Positions 33,265 through 45,368 of a stretch of 64,000 nt of DNA are shown piece after piece. This stretch comes from Cercis canadensis. Lineage: Eukaryota > Streptophyta > Magnoliopsida > Fabales > Fabaceae. Under the pieces are notes generated by a model. It had not been told where the DNA came from. It made no database searches and saw only the letters and a list, made by a program, of their open reading frames with translations. The translations under genes and the position numbers were made by a program. How positions within the stretch are numbered: the stretch's first letter is position 1; every line of letters starts with the position of its first letter. The stretch is from contig QAOA01002704.1 of assembly GCA_003255065.1 (NCBI GenBank), positions 189,861 to 253,860 of the forward strand, in the 5' to 3' direction.

Positions 33265-33944
33265 AGGGTCTAAGAGTGAGTGAAAATAAAATATTTTACC
33301 ATGTAATGAAAGGAGATCTTGTTTCTTATAACAAGTCAAGTTTTCTTCTGTTATGTATTGGATCACCATTAAATTTCTCTTTTTCTCAAAGGGATATGAT
33401 TTCTTGAACAATTGACATATAATCTTTTTGTCCTTATGAAATTGTAGCAAAATGTTCATAGTATAATAAAAGAAGTTCATTTGTATGACTCTTATGCAGG
33501 TTTAAATATGGTTTACATCTTCATAGTGTGAATAAATTTTCAATTGGATAATTGGATCTTATACTCTCTTTTTTCCCAATATAATTGGATTTAGATGGCT
33601 TTATTTTTATTTATTTATTTTTTTAATATGGATCTAGATGGCTTTTGTAGGTATATATGATGCCAACTCTTTAATTAGTGAGAAAGATGTACATTAAAGC
33701 CAAAAATCATATGAAAGGAATAAAAGTCCGAGTTGCAGGTAGCTCCATTTTCAAGTACTAGAAAAGTCAAGGATCCAATTACTCACAAAGCTTCTTAAAG
33801 GCAAAAGGGACGAGTTGATTCTGAAATATCATGATTAAACTAATACAAGTAGTTTTCTTGGTGGGGCTTATGCTAGCTGTCTAATTATAATTAATTTCTC
33901 AAAGAGAATGCTACACTTAATTTCCAATAATACCTTGTGATATC

Positions 33945-34020
33945 TCTTTTTTAGTATTTTAGTTAGGACTCTGAATTTAAATATGAAACTTACAAGCTTT
34001 GAGTACAACTTTAATATCAC
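33945..34020 (-). mobile_element. SINE-like repeat, copy 2 (inverted)
   Basis: The reverse complement contains AGCTTGTAAGTTTCATATTT and CAGAGTCCTAACTAAAATAC followed by A-rich DNA, matching the other copies. Confidence 0.5.
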
Positions 34021-34228
34021 TTTGCCACATGTTATTTGCTATACGATATGATATCTAAATATATTCAAAGTTGTATCAAAACTCCAGTATATGGATTTGG
34101 ATTAGCACCTGGATTATTTCTACGAAAGTATAATGATTTAGTTACATGTGGTTTGTCTTATGAATGTAGCCTTATTTAGATTCCAACTTTGACACATCTA
34201 GCTGTTTTATTATACAATTTGCTCTTCT

Positions 34229-34324
34229 TTGGCTTGTTATCGAGTGGTATTGAGATCGTTTTTAGAGCTTGTAAATTTTATGTTCGAATTCAGAGTCATA
34301 GTCAAAATACCCAATTTTTTTTTT
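34229..34324 (+). mobile_element. SINE-like repeat, copy 3
   Basis: Best-preserved copy: ATCGAGTGGTATTGAGATCG, then GCTTGTAAATTTTATGTTCG, then AGTCATAGTCAAAATACC. GTTCGAATTC fits a pol III B box and GGCTTGTTATCGAGTGG an A-box-like region. Confidence 0.55.
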
Positions 34325-34545
34325 GCTCATCTTGTATAGGTAAAAGTATGTATATGCTTTTAATTTTAAGTGACTAGCTATAACTATAAAATAAAATTTC
34401 ATACATGTAAGTGAGTACCAACAAATGTTTTAACGAGTTTTATTCGTTATGCCATTTTGTCACTATTTTGGCTATAATAGTTTGCAAATTGAAAGATAAA
34501 TTTCAAGTTTTCTCTATTTAATTAAATGGCTTACATATTTACCAA

Positions 34546-34628
34546 ACAACCTATAATCGAGTAGTACTAAAGTTCGTAAATTCTATGTTCAAACCCAGAG
34601 TCATAACTAAAGCACTAAAAAAGAAAAG
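34546..34628 (+). mobile_element. SINE-like repeat, copy 4
   Basis: AATCGAGTAGTACTAAAG, TTCTATGTTCAAACCCAGAG and TCATAACTAAAGCACTAAAAA align with copy 3. Confidence 0.5.
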
Positions 34629-35062
34629 ACTTAAATGTTTGCAATGACACAAGTAAATTGGTTATAGAAGTGCTTATTACTTTCAGCCCAAAAGAAAAAG
34701 AATGGTGATTACAATGTATTACCACTTTTGAATGTAGCAGTTTAACAAAGGGGGTGACTGCTTCCTAAAAAAATCTGTGTTATTCCCTAACAACAATTAA
34801 GGGAAGTGTAAAAAATTTCATCACTTGAGGAAAAAGAAATGTGATTTACTCTTTACATTAATAAGATAAGTAAGAAAACTTGTATTCTCATCTCATGATA
34901 AATTTCCCATTACTTTACAAGTGAAGGAGTTACAAATACAATTATGCAACCCCCTCAATGAATGCATCTCCTATCAAATTAATATCATATAAAGAAGAAA
35001 TAACATATATATAGAGGGAGAGAGAGAGAGAACTATGTTAATTAGCAGGTAAAACACAATAG

Positions 35063-38000
35063 TTAGAAGAATAAAGCAGTATAAAATAGTTGGTTCCAAG
35101 TATCAGGCAATCCAGGAAGGCACCAATGGCTACAATCAGCAGAATGATCAGGGTTAGCTCTCTGCTCAGGACTTAAATCACCACTATAAATAGAAGGGTG
35201 ACCATCCTTCCTCAGTGCTGATAACATTGTGATGTCCAACAAATATGCAGGGTTCTGCATTTCTCTAATAACCATATCCACAACCCTCATCTGCTCTTGA
35301 TATGCGCCGGTGTATGCTGTTCCAATGATTGGTGCGGTTTCACCATAGCAATTCTTCGTTGTCATTGTGCTCGTCCCGCCAGCGCTCCATTCTGTAGGGC
35401 TGCATATCAGTGTCATTCAGTTTTAGCATCATTTATACTGAAATTTGTACACAAGAACTGAGTTCATGATTTCTGAACAAGTTATTAGCTTGCATAAGAT
35501 GTGTTGGCCAAGATAGAATACAATGTTAAAAAAAACATGTAGAACAAAAATCATTAGTTTTTCTTTTTCCCTAGTTATAACAATTTTATGGCTGCATATA
35601 TGAGACAGATTAGTCATTTCAGTTGAAAAATATTGTGGTTGTGGAGCCATAAAATGACGAGTAATGCTACTGACATAACTTTAAGACGCACAAATATGCA
35701 CAGCTGAACAAATGACTATAGGTTTTGATTGTTTTGATAGAAATGATTTCTAAAGGAAATTAATGGAGCAAGAAAAGTAGAATATTAATAACAATCACTT
35801 AAGTGGACAATTATACACAAACTAATAATTTTTTTTTTGTTAATACCACGAGTATCCCTACTGTAGCTAATTGGGGGTGAGATTAATGATTAGAGCAATT
35901 ACGATTTTTCCTCTCCCAACAATGCTCTCATTAAATCTCAAACCCTTGACCACAGCCAAGGACGCAAGCTTATAGTTCAATTTGCTACTAGTTAAACAAA
36001 GTGCTTGTTGATACACAAACTGCTAATGTGGCTACATTAACTTTGATGAAAAAATAGTCCCATATGTAGTTATGCAGAATTGTGAATTTAAAAAATTGTG
36101 TATATAGAACTACTCCCAAAATTTTTGGTGTGTGCATGGTGCAAAAAGTTTAAGTGGGACCACTTGAGTTTAAATGGTAGAACCAATATAATTTTAAAGA
36201 TTTCTACATTTAAAAGTTGTATAATGAGCATTAATTTTTTTTTTGGGTAACTGTAACTAACATTTCCTTAAAATTTCAAGATCAAGGATATAATGTAACA
36301 GATCTAGACCTATGAATGTGCCAATATCATGGCAATTTGATAGAAATAATGCATTTGAACAAACTATTTACACAAATGGAGCACATTTGAAACCATTTAC
36401 GTAAAAGAGGCAATTTTAAATTTTTTATTAATTTTTCATTCAAACTTAAAAACGCTTTTGTTGGTATAAAGCGTGTATTAAGACAACATGTTTTTTCCAA
36501 AATCATTTACGCTTTTACCAAATAAATCACGTTTTCTCCAAAATTAAACACGCTTTTAACGAAATGAATTACGGTTTTTCCATCACAGTTTTAAAAAAAG
36601 TAACACGCTTTACACAAAAGGGAGAATATGCATTTGGCTTTTTGGAGAACACGCTTTGGGTAAAACGTGTTTCATACTTTTACCCAAAACGTGTTTCCCA
36701 AAAAGCCAAATTCTCTCTCCCTTGGCCGACATGGATCATGCATAATATCTCCTAAAAAAGGGCATTGACATCCATTCTAAAGTGGCCTCAATATTTCAAA
36801 CAAATTTTAAACGAAATATGGTCATTGCTCTGGTGCATTTTCCTGAACTTGCGTCCATAACAAAATTTAAAATCACATATCTAATGGTTCATATTCTACT
36901 TCAAATATTGGGTAACCAAGAAGAAAGAAAGGACCTATGACCAGATCTGTAAGAAGAGAAATTTAGATGTTCTCCCACATAGAAGTAAAGCTTAAAAGTA
37001 TGCATATATAACTAAGTACAGATCAGCAACCTTATTTGGACTTTCCAGTTCTTGACCAGCTGAGGACCTATGAAGCATAGACACTTCAAGAGAGGACCTG
37101 TGCCCGTTTCCGACACATATAAGACACTCGACTGGCATTGACAATTAGCACTTCTAATTATTACTCTTAGGAGCAATAAATATCAAATTCTAATATTTGA
37201 CACTTGATAAATACTTTCTAAACATTTTTTTTTACATGTTAGACATATTTTAGGTATTTTTTATAGACTTCTTGGTATTTTTATAATTGTATATATTGAT
37301 AGTTATGGGAGTTTAAGGGAAGAAGCTCCATGTCGGCTAAAGAAGAGAGAATACACTTTAAGCGGTTTAAGGAAATATATATTTGACTTTTTGAAAAACA
37401 TTTTGGATAAAAGCGTGTTTTTTTTACCCAAAACGTGTTCTCCAAAAAGCTAAATGCATGTTCTCTTTTTTGTGTAAAACGTGTTGCCTTTTTTAAAATC
37501 GTGCTGGAAAAAACATGTTTAATTTTAGAAAAAACGTAATTTATTTGGTAAAAGCGTAAGTGATTTTGAAAAAAACGTGTTGCCTTAATACACACTTTAC
37601 ACCAACNTAATACACGCTTTACATCAACAAAAGCGTTTTTAAGTCTGAATGAAAAATTAATAAAAAATTCAAAAGTATCACTTTTACATAAATAGTTTCA
37701 AATGTGTCTCATTTGTGTAAATAATTTGTCCAAATGCATTATTTCTGTCAAATTGCCCCAATATCACTACATGTGCTCCATCAGATTATATAATTTGAAT
37801 ATATGTTGTTTTAAAAAATATTATAATTTTTTAATTTTAATTTTAATTTCACCGACACATTTATTTTTCTAAACTTTTCTTCAGGACTACTGCAGGAGGA
37901 AACATAACTTTCTCAAGGTTTAGTGAATTTTGGAAAAGCAATAAAAGTGCCAAAGGCACTTCATGTGAGCAAAAATGGCCTTGATAGTGACAAAAGCACC

Positions 38001-40366
38001 TTTGCACAGTACAATAGTTCAAAAGCTTTGGATATTTTTCTTATCAATGTATTAATATAAATGTAACATACAAATTTAAACTTTTTAACCAAAAGCCCAG
38101 ATCAAGAAAAGTTAACAAAATCCTTTGTTACTTGGATTCCTAATCAAATTTTATAACAGAATAATCAAAGTAATTATAACCTCTAATATTCACATTTTAT
38201 AAAAAATTAAGCATATAGATAGTTGAAATGCAAAACTACTTCTTAACTTGCAGTTAATTGAAAAGTTCTCAAGGTTAAATGTGGTTAATGTTTGACACAC
38301 GAAACTCTTATTTAATTAATAAGAGATACACTATTAAATGTCTAAATATAATATAGACTAATTTTATTAATGTAATTTAATCTTTCTCATATTAATTAAG
38401 AGTAATTTAATCTATATCATATTTAGACATTAAATAAAATGTGACATAAATAAAATAAAATATAAAAATAGCAATTCCCTTTTAGTTATTATTATGAGGG
38501 CAAAAGGAAAGGAGTTATGAAATATGAAAACTTGTCATGACTACATAACCGTAGAAGTAAATGTTCAAAGTGACTTTAAAGTTTGCAAAGTTTGTGATTT
38601 TGAAAACGACTTTATCTTTTGATGGTTATGTACACAAGCTTTTAAGGCATAAAAACTCTTTATGAGCTCAAATTTAAGTGTGATAAAATGTGTTCCCTCC
38701 CTTTAAAATAAGCAAGCTTGTGATGGAGATAGGACTAAAACAAACCCAAAATTTCAACCGCAAGTGTAGACTCCACTTGGACCAACTCAATGCCAGGTTA
38801 GAAAGTTGGGTCAAAAAAAGGGTCTTGTCCTACTCGCAACCCTAAATACAGCTCATCAGATAGAGGCAAATTTCTAGTGTTTGGTGCTGCTATTACAAGA
38901 ACAAGCACCCAATTATGAGCCTGGAAATGCCATACTGTCCTAATACAATAATGAGAGAGAGAGAGAGTACTTACTTGTAGTGTGTGGGAGAAATTGCCTG
39001 GAAGACCACTCTGATTCTGCTTCTATCAATATTGGAATCAACCCAATTAGCCCATGTTTTCAGACCCCTTTCCAATGCTGCCAAACGATCCATGTCTGGG
39101 TAATATTTTCCCCCTAATTCTACATAATCCCACCTGCACTTAACCACCCAAAAATCCAATTATCATCTTAAAAAGCAAGTTAAAATAGAAAGTTATAATT
39201 TTTCTTTTCTGGGTATTTTGCTTAATAAGCTTATTAAAAATGATAGAGATATTGCCTACCCTTGGAGAGATCCTTCATGACTCCACCAATGTCCTGTGTT
39301 AAACGACAACACATCAGCGCTCCTCCATGCGTCACCGTTCCCAGCTACCTCTTCCAACCTCAGAATTCTCTTCCCTTGGACCACATCAAGATCTACCAAA
39401 TAAGGAGCTCTGTAAAATGAAATAGTCACACCGTAGTCCTGCACATACCATATCAAAATCCAATTAGGCCCTCTTTGCAGCTGTAAAATGCTTGCTTTTT
39501 CTACAGGCGAAAAAAGTATGAGCGTAGTCTGCTAGCCAACCAAACGTAATGCCTCACAGTTCTTCTGGGTCCCCCTTTTACATCAGATTCTTTGTCCTGT
39601 TCTAAACATCATAGAGGGAAAAGTACTGTTTGGCTGCTGGAAATTTTGCACAGTTTCTAACTTTCCTTTTCCCTATTGAAAAAAATTTTAGCTTGGAAGG
39701 AAAATTTTTGTGGAAATGTGAAGTGGGTCTTACCAAAAATCTGAAGGTTGAGAGTGGTTCTCCTCTGACGAGTTGGGTTTGTGTTCCAGGTGCTGCAGCT
39801 GAAATCATACAAATCAATGATTGCCATTGGTTGCGTCCCAGAGAATCACCCACAAACATCACCGTTTTCCCCTTCATATTCAGCAGAAAATCAACCCCAT
39901 TGAACCTAGCATGAAAATGCTACAACCCATTCAGTTTCCACAACTTGAGAACAAAATGCAGCAAGATTAAAGAACAGAACACTATCTTTGAGTAATTTTC
40001 TTTCAGTTTCCTACTGTTTTTGTACCTTGGGAGCTCGCAATTGAGGGGTCTCCAACGGTATTTGAGGTAATCGGAATCTGGGCGACCATACATTTGGCAA
40101 TTGAATTCTGGGTCTATAACGGGGCAGTTGGAAGATTGGTAAAGTGGGTATGTATCATCACGAACCCAAGTGCCCACAAACAATGCACAAGTGCTTTGGT
40201 TGGCTTGGATCATGGGTCTCTGATGGTGTAAGTGGCTATGGTGGTGTTTCAAACTTAGTAGCAGAGCAGAAGAAGCTAGACGCCATTGAAGAGAAGCTAG
40301 GAAAAGAAGAGTAGAACAAAATGAGCCTACAACGCGGTTTGGAGATTGAAAACAAGGCAGGGCCAT
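35063..40366 (-). CDS. TBL/PMR5-family wall-polysaccharide O-acetyltransferase (TBL38-like)
   Basis: Trichome-birefringence-like proteins are Golgi or secreted enzymes that O-acetylate wall polymers such as xylan, mannan or pectin. Five exons join in frame to 395 codons plus TAA: 40366-40026, 39905-39734, 39438-39260, 39133-38975 and 35399-35063. The N-terminus is a hydrophobic signal or anchor ([14 protein letters not shown]). The PMR5N region has [17 protein letters not shown] and Cys-rich [13 protein letters not shown]. The catalytic GDS motif is in [14 protein letters not shown], and the DxxH motif in [17 protein letters not shown]. An in-frame ATG at 40435 would add 23 residues; 40366 fits the usual length better. 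Resemblance to the TBL37-41 subgroup is from memory. The last intron is unusually long (3.6 kb) and holds a MULE. Confidence 0.92.
36321..36329. repeat. Left target-site duplication of MULE-2
   Basis: CCAATATCA, repeated exactly at 37758-37766. Confidence 0.85.
36330..37757. mobile_element. MULE-2: non-autonomous Mutator-like element in the last TBL intron
   Basis: 1,428 bp. Both ends read GGCAATTTGA(T/C)AGAAATAATGC inward and stay alignable as inverted repeats for about 400 bp (to about 36732 and from about 37325), leaving roughly 590 bp of centre without coding capacity. A perfect 9-bp duplication flanks it. The arms are rich in ACGC(G/T)TTT motifs and contain an internal hairpin (TTTGGCTTTTTGGAGAACAC pairing with a copy about 50 bp away). 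A single N at 37607 is flanked by a 21-bp duplicate. Confidence 0.88.
37586..37628. repeat. Uncollapsed assembly duplicate around N at 37607
   Basis: 21 bp on each side (TAATACAC...CAAC), differing at two positions. Confidence 0.7.
37758..37766. repeat. Right target-site duplication of MULE-2
   Basis: CCAATATCA, identical to 36321-36329. Confidence 0.85.
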
Positions 40367-40435
40367 TACAGAATCTAATAGAGAAAGAAAGAGCAGAAAA
40401 AGGGGACAGCCAAAAGGCACAAAGAGAGTGGGCAA

Positions 40436-41927
40436 GAGGAAGAAGAGAAGGGTAGTGGACAGTTTTGAAAATATAAAAAGAGTGTTGGGGTTTTGGCGTC
40501 TTGTACTTAAAAAAGCTTATGAGAAGAACGGTGGTGGAGGGGTTTTGTTTTCTTGTGTGCATGTGACGGGGTCACGTGAGTTAGAAATGCCTTTGGTAAT
40601 GGTAAAATTGTGTAGTTTTGTTTTCTTTCTTACTGCCTAGTCAGGAAGAGATAGGGAGGCAATGTTATGTGTCTATCCTCTATATGAACACAGTGATTTT
40701 TTACCCTTTTTGTCAAAAGCCACTTGCTTTTCATGTCATATTATAATTAAGTTTTATTCAAAGTGGGAGCAGATTGAGAAAATTACAGTGAAGAAAGGGC
40801 CATTTAGGAGATGAGTCCAAATTTAGGACCAATACTATTGCTTGTTTTTGTTGTTAGACAGAGAGGGGCAACGTGTGTGACAGTGTGAAATCTGAGGAAG
40901 GCTTCCCACTTGGTGATGTGTTTGGTAGGTAAGTTGGATCTCTTGGGAGGTCGGCAGTAAGAAGATTACAACTTCAAAATTGGTAAAAGGAACATGAGAA
41001 GACTTGCTTTACGCGGATACAGTAAAAGGATGGCTTGCCCCTTTCTACTAACTAAAGAATATAAGTTTGATAAAAAGCATATGTTCTTTGCTTTCCTTCA
41101 CCTACATTCATAGAACATCATCCTTTGCCCTTGCTCTTCTTTTTCAAAATTGGTTGGAAAACCCTCATCACTAACCTTGTATTTGTGATATGGGAATATC
41201 TTGCATATTGGTATTAGTCATTAATATAACAAATGTCTCCCAAAGGAGTTTGCTACAAAATCATCACATTCAATCTATTTTATTTTTTGTTACAAAGAAG
41301 TACAAAGTATTAAGAAATAGAGAATGGAGTACATGACCCATATGCAAAACTTTGACATCAAACCCATAATTTTTATGGCAAAAGGAGTAGCTATAAGAAC
41401 CATAGATCATTAAATACTTTTCTTTTCCTAGATGATTAGTTCTTTTTTTTTTTTTTGGGAAAAAACAAGCATAAAAAATTTGATGCATATATCATTTTAA
41501 GATGTTGACTAACCTATGAATCACTAGATCTTGGCAAATATATCAATTTTTAGGCGACATTTAAGCTACCCCCTTGGTGGGAGAAGGGGAGTATATTAGT
41601 AAGATTTAGAGTGTGATTTTAATGTTATTGTAAATATATTAAAATATTAAGTCATTTAATGTGAGTTAAATCTTAAAATAATTAATAGTAGTTGAGTTTA
41701 ATAGTACAAAAAAAATCATTATTTTACGTTATTTTTTGAAATCTTCACAATAACATTATTCTTTTATACTATGAGTGTGTTGTTTATACATTTTACAAAG
41801 AATTAATTATTTTGAACACTAGGTGATTTAAATTTTTAAATTTTTTACAATGACACAAATTACTATAATTGGGTAATGCTATAGATGGGTAGCTCAGTTT
41901 TCACTTTTTTATTTTTCAAATTCTAGC
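40436..41927. other. TBL promoter side and intergenic DNA
   Basis: Upstream region of the TBL gene. A minus-strand TATA-like TTTTTATATTT lies at about 40470-40480. If used, transcription would begin near 40440 and the ATG at 40366 would be the first with a normal leader. No gene is seen further upstream. Confidence 0.45.
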
Positions 41928-42485
41928 CTATGTTGCACAGGGACGAGTACGTGTTTTGTCTCTGGTACAGGTACGAAATGCGGGGATGACGATTTTTTTA
42001 AAATGAGGGTACGGAGACGTCACGTCATATATATGTATCAAATCCTTCGCAAATATCATAAATTCTTAGCAAATAAATATCAACATAAATTTGTGAAAAT
42101 GGTGAACAAATGCCCTAAAATTTGACTTGAACTCAGGTTAAGGGTAGAAAAATTGGTCACAGACAATACGGCGACATTTTGGGACAATTAGGCCTGCACT
42201 CCTTGACGAAAACGGTGTCGTCCCACTTAATGTCATGACTGGCCCCTAAAAAACGACGTCATTCCACTAAGATTGAAAAATTAGCCCCCAAAACAACGTC
42301 GTATGCAATGACCGAGATTTTAAATGGAGTTTTGTTTGCTTTTTTTTGGAAACTTAATGTTTCAAGACGAAAAATTCAAAAAAATCACAAAAGCCAAAAT
42401 TTTCTACATTCATTAGCCTGGGACGCGTTTCAGCCCTATTTTTGAAATGGGGACTTGCGAAAAACGGCATCCCAGTGCTTCTAAG
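41928..42485. mobile_element. hAT-like non-autonomous element
   Basis: 558 bp flanked by a perfect 8-bp duplication ATTCTAGC (41920-41927 and 42486-42493), the hAT length. The termini are weak inverted repeats (CTATGTTGCACAGGGA against CTTAGAAGCACTGGGA, 11 of 16 matching). No coding capacity. Confidence 0.68.
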
Positions 42486-42795
42486 ATTCTAGCTGATCAT
42501 ATAAATAATTATATTTAGTTTCTTGTAATTTAAATAACCTAGCTCAATGTGATCGACTACATAAACTTGAGCAACATTAAATTTTGGTTTGGCTGAATTA
42601 AGAAACTTCATTGAGGGAAACATTCTTGGATATTGCCCTTCACGTGGGCTGGTAGGCTCTGTATTTTTTAACTGCAATGTTCCCTTACAATAAAGGGCCC
42701 GTATGGCAACCATGATGTGGGGCCCGGGTAAACAACAAATAACATGCTCTGTCTCTGTGTTTTTTTTTTTTTTTTTTTTTAATAGGATCCTTAGG

Positions 42796-43093
42796 GTGGG
42801 TTGAATTTGGACCTGGATCTAATCACGTGACATGAGTAATGTTGTAAAGATTTGAGTCATATATTTCATTAAAGCTCATTTGAACTATTAAATCATATTA
42901 ATATTTAATAGTTCATATGAGCTTTAATGGAATATACAGCTCAGATCTTTGCAATATGACTCATCTCACATAATTGAATCTAAATCGGTTGAATTATGAT
43001 TTAATAGTTCATATGAGCTTTAATGGAATATACGGCTCAGATCTTTGCAATATAACTCATTTCACATGACTGAATCTAAATCGGTTGAATTTT
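42796..43093. repeat. Foldback element with a tandemly duplicated arm
   Basis: The left arm (42796-42891) is the inverse complement of 42903-42996, with an AT-rich loop between. A third arm at 42999-43093 repeats the right arm in tandem with a few changes. Shared words include TTTAATAGTTCATATGAGC and CTAAATCGGTTGAAT. Confidence 0.8.
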
Positions 43094-43919
43094 GGGTTTA
43101 GTCCAAAATTTTGATATATAAATTGTGCCCAATTTGGAAGGCCCTATAAGACCTTAATAGTGAAATAAATATTAATTAAAAATTAAAAAAAAAATCTAAA
43201 ATATTCAAAAAAAGAAAAATTATAATCAGAGCTCAACATATTGATTATGCCACATTTCGACATTTAGCATAAGTACTAGCACAACTAGAATTCCTTTGAT
43301 TACATAAGAACCTCCATAGGACCAAAGTAGCACATAATCATAAGAAGAAGCTGAGGAAGATAATTTAGTAAACCAATCAACCCCGCCCACGTAATCAACT
43401 TATCAACACTCATCAATTTCTATACCTTACCAAACTCCTAAACCTCTTGGGAAAAAAAAAATCCTATAAAAATGACATAATGACTTACTTATGCCATTAC
43501 AACTAAAAAAATGTTTTGTAGTTATATATTTTTTTAATAATTATGTTGTCAGATTGAGATCTACTTATAACTATTTTTGAATAAATATATAATTTTTATC
43601 ACTTTATTTTATTGACAATCACATTTGAAGTTTAGTAAAATTCTGATAAATTTTGTCACGCTAAATAACATTACACTTATAAATAAGAAAACAGAGATTC
43701 TATAATACTATATGTGTATGTCATATTACACTGATATGTCAAATATACGTAATTTTCATATTTTATTGAATATAAATATAATTTATCTTATTTTCTCACA
43801 CAAACTTAAAAACAATTAATTTATACACATGTTATTCTCACATTGGTTATTCTTATGTGGTATGACATACTAGATAAATACCAAAAATATCTAAAAAACC
43901 TCCATAAGAAAATGATATC
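43094..43919. other. AT-rich intergenic DNA
   Basis: No coding, RNA or transposon signal recognised. Confidence 0.5.
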
Positions 43920-44400
43920 ATTTAGCAGCATTGACTAGGGCACCCAATCTACAGACTGTGTTAATCAATCTCAACATGACTCGCTAAGCCACAATACTCA
44001 GCTTTAGAACTTGAACGTGACACAATGGGTTGCCTTGGCACTCCAGCTAATGGGGTTGCGACCGAGAAGAAAACAACATAGAGTCTAAGAAAGCTTCTAA
44101 TTAATCTGTGCATGGAGTCCTTATATAACTGTAAACCAAAATGCAGGATACCATGAATATAACAAAGAATGCGTTTAGCAGCTTGTAAATGATGTTACCA
44201 GACTGGGAAATCTGATTTACAGCAAAGGATATCTCTGGCCTAGTAAAAGTGAGATATTGAAGATCACCAACTATGCTTCCAAAGGCTGTGACATGACATG
44301 AGTAAGTAGAGAACTTTTTTCATGGAATAAAGACACCTTGGGTGATAAAAGTGTAGAAACATCTTTACTAAAAGTATCGCATTCTGTCCCTAAAAAGACA
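43920..44400 (-). mobile_element. Ty1/copia retrotransposon relic
   Basis: On the minus strand, translation with stops gives pieces of copia RT (SIVGDLQYLTFTRPEISFAV) and RNase H (SRSSSKAEYCGLASHVE). No LTR or open frame survives. Confidence 0.72.
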
Positions 44401-45368
44401 TTCTAGTGATTGAGTATTTGGTGTTTTATGGAAGAAGTACCGAGTTCAAATCATATTAGGTGCGAGTGAAGTGAGGTTTTGAGAGAAAATAAACTACCTC
44501 TATTGTGTAGTCTCTAATAAAAAAAAAATGCATTCTTGACATTAAGTTGAGTACAGTGACACAGTGCATCACAAAATCCATCCATCTCTTATGAAAACCC
44601 AAACAATTCATGACAGTTCTTAATTAAAGGCTGCATACGACCTGTAACCACTTCAAAAATTATTTTATACAAAACAATGCAAGAACTTATAGGCTAAGTA
44701 ACCACATATAATACTTAAGATAACTACAACCACATACAATGACATGGCATGAAACTAGATGTCATCAAACTAAAATGATGCCACTCATGCACAACTCACA
44801 TAGAATATAGTGCCACATATGGCACTTACAAATAAATTTTTCAATAAAAAAAAACCTATTAAAATAATACATGATTAATTATTTTACATCAAAACTAATC
44901 ATGTGCACTTATTAAAATATAAAGATATTTTTATATATGTATTCACAAGTGAGAAAACCTGTGAAAACACTCTTCATTTAAACAAATAGTAAATAATTAA
45001 TAACCATTATTAAACAAGTAAAATATTTCTTATATATTCACATTCAAAATTTCAGGGCAGGGGGGAGAGTGCACACAAACACAACTAACATGGCATCACA
45101 TGATCCCTTGTCTCCTGAAAATTTCATCTCCAAAAACATACCAAAATAGGCATGAAATGAGACTGAGCTCCAAGTTTTCCCTCAGTTATTCTATTTAATC
45201 TTCATCTTTCTAAACCCTTAAGAAAAATATACACAATTTACCCTCATGTTTTCTTACTTTGTTCAAAGAAACTGGACTTCCCTGAGAAACAGTCTGGATT
45301 TTCAACTGATATAGCTCAATTATTTCATTTTCCTGCAATGCTTATCACAATTACATCCAAAATTCTGC
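44401..45368. other. Intergenic DNA with a possible SINE-like piece
   Basis: 44403-44528 contains a B-box-like GAGTTCAAATC and ends in an A run, which may be a SINE relic. The rest is AT-rich with no gene. Confidence 0.35.

Larger units (their letters stand above)
31085..35062. other. AARE 5' UTR intron, promoter, and intergenic DNA
   Basis: On the minus strand an acceptor (TTTTAG) lies 2 bp before the AARE start codon. A good donor (CAT|GTAAGT) lies at 32137, so a non-coding first exon probably starts near 32180 and contains a (CT)n run seen on this strand as GA at 32145-32168. From about 32200 the DNA is AT-rich, without genes, and holds four copies of a short tRNA-derived-looking repeat. 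Confidence 0.6.

Noticed and set aside
39630..39914. 94-codon plus-strand frame
   Set aside because: Antisense to TBL exon 2 with its GDS motif.
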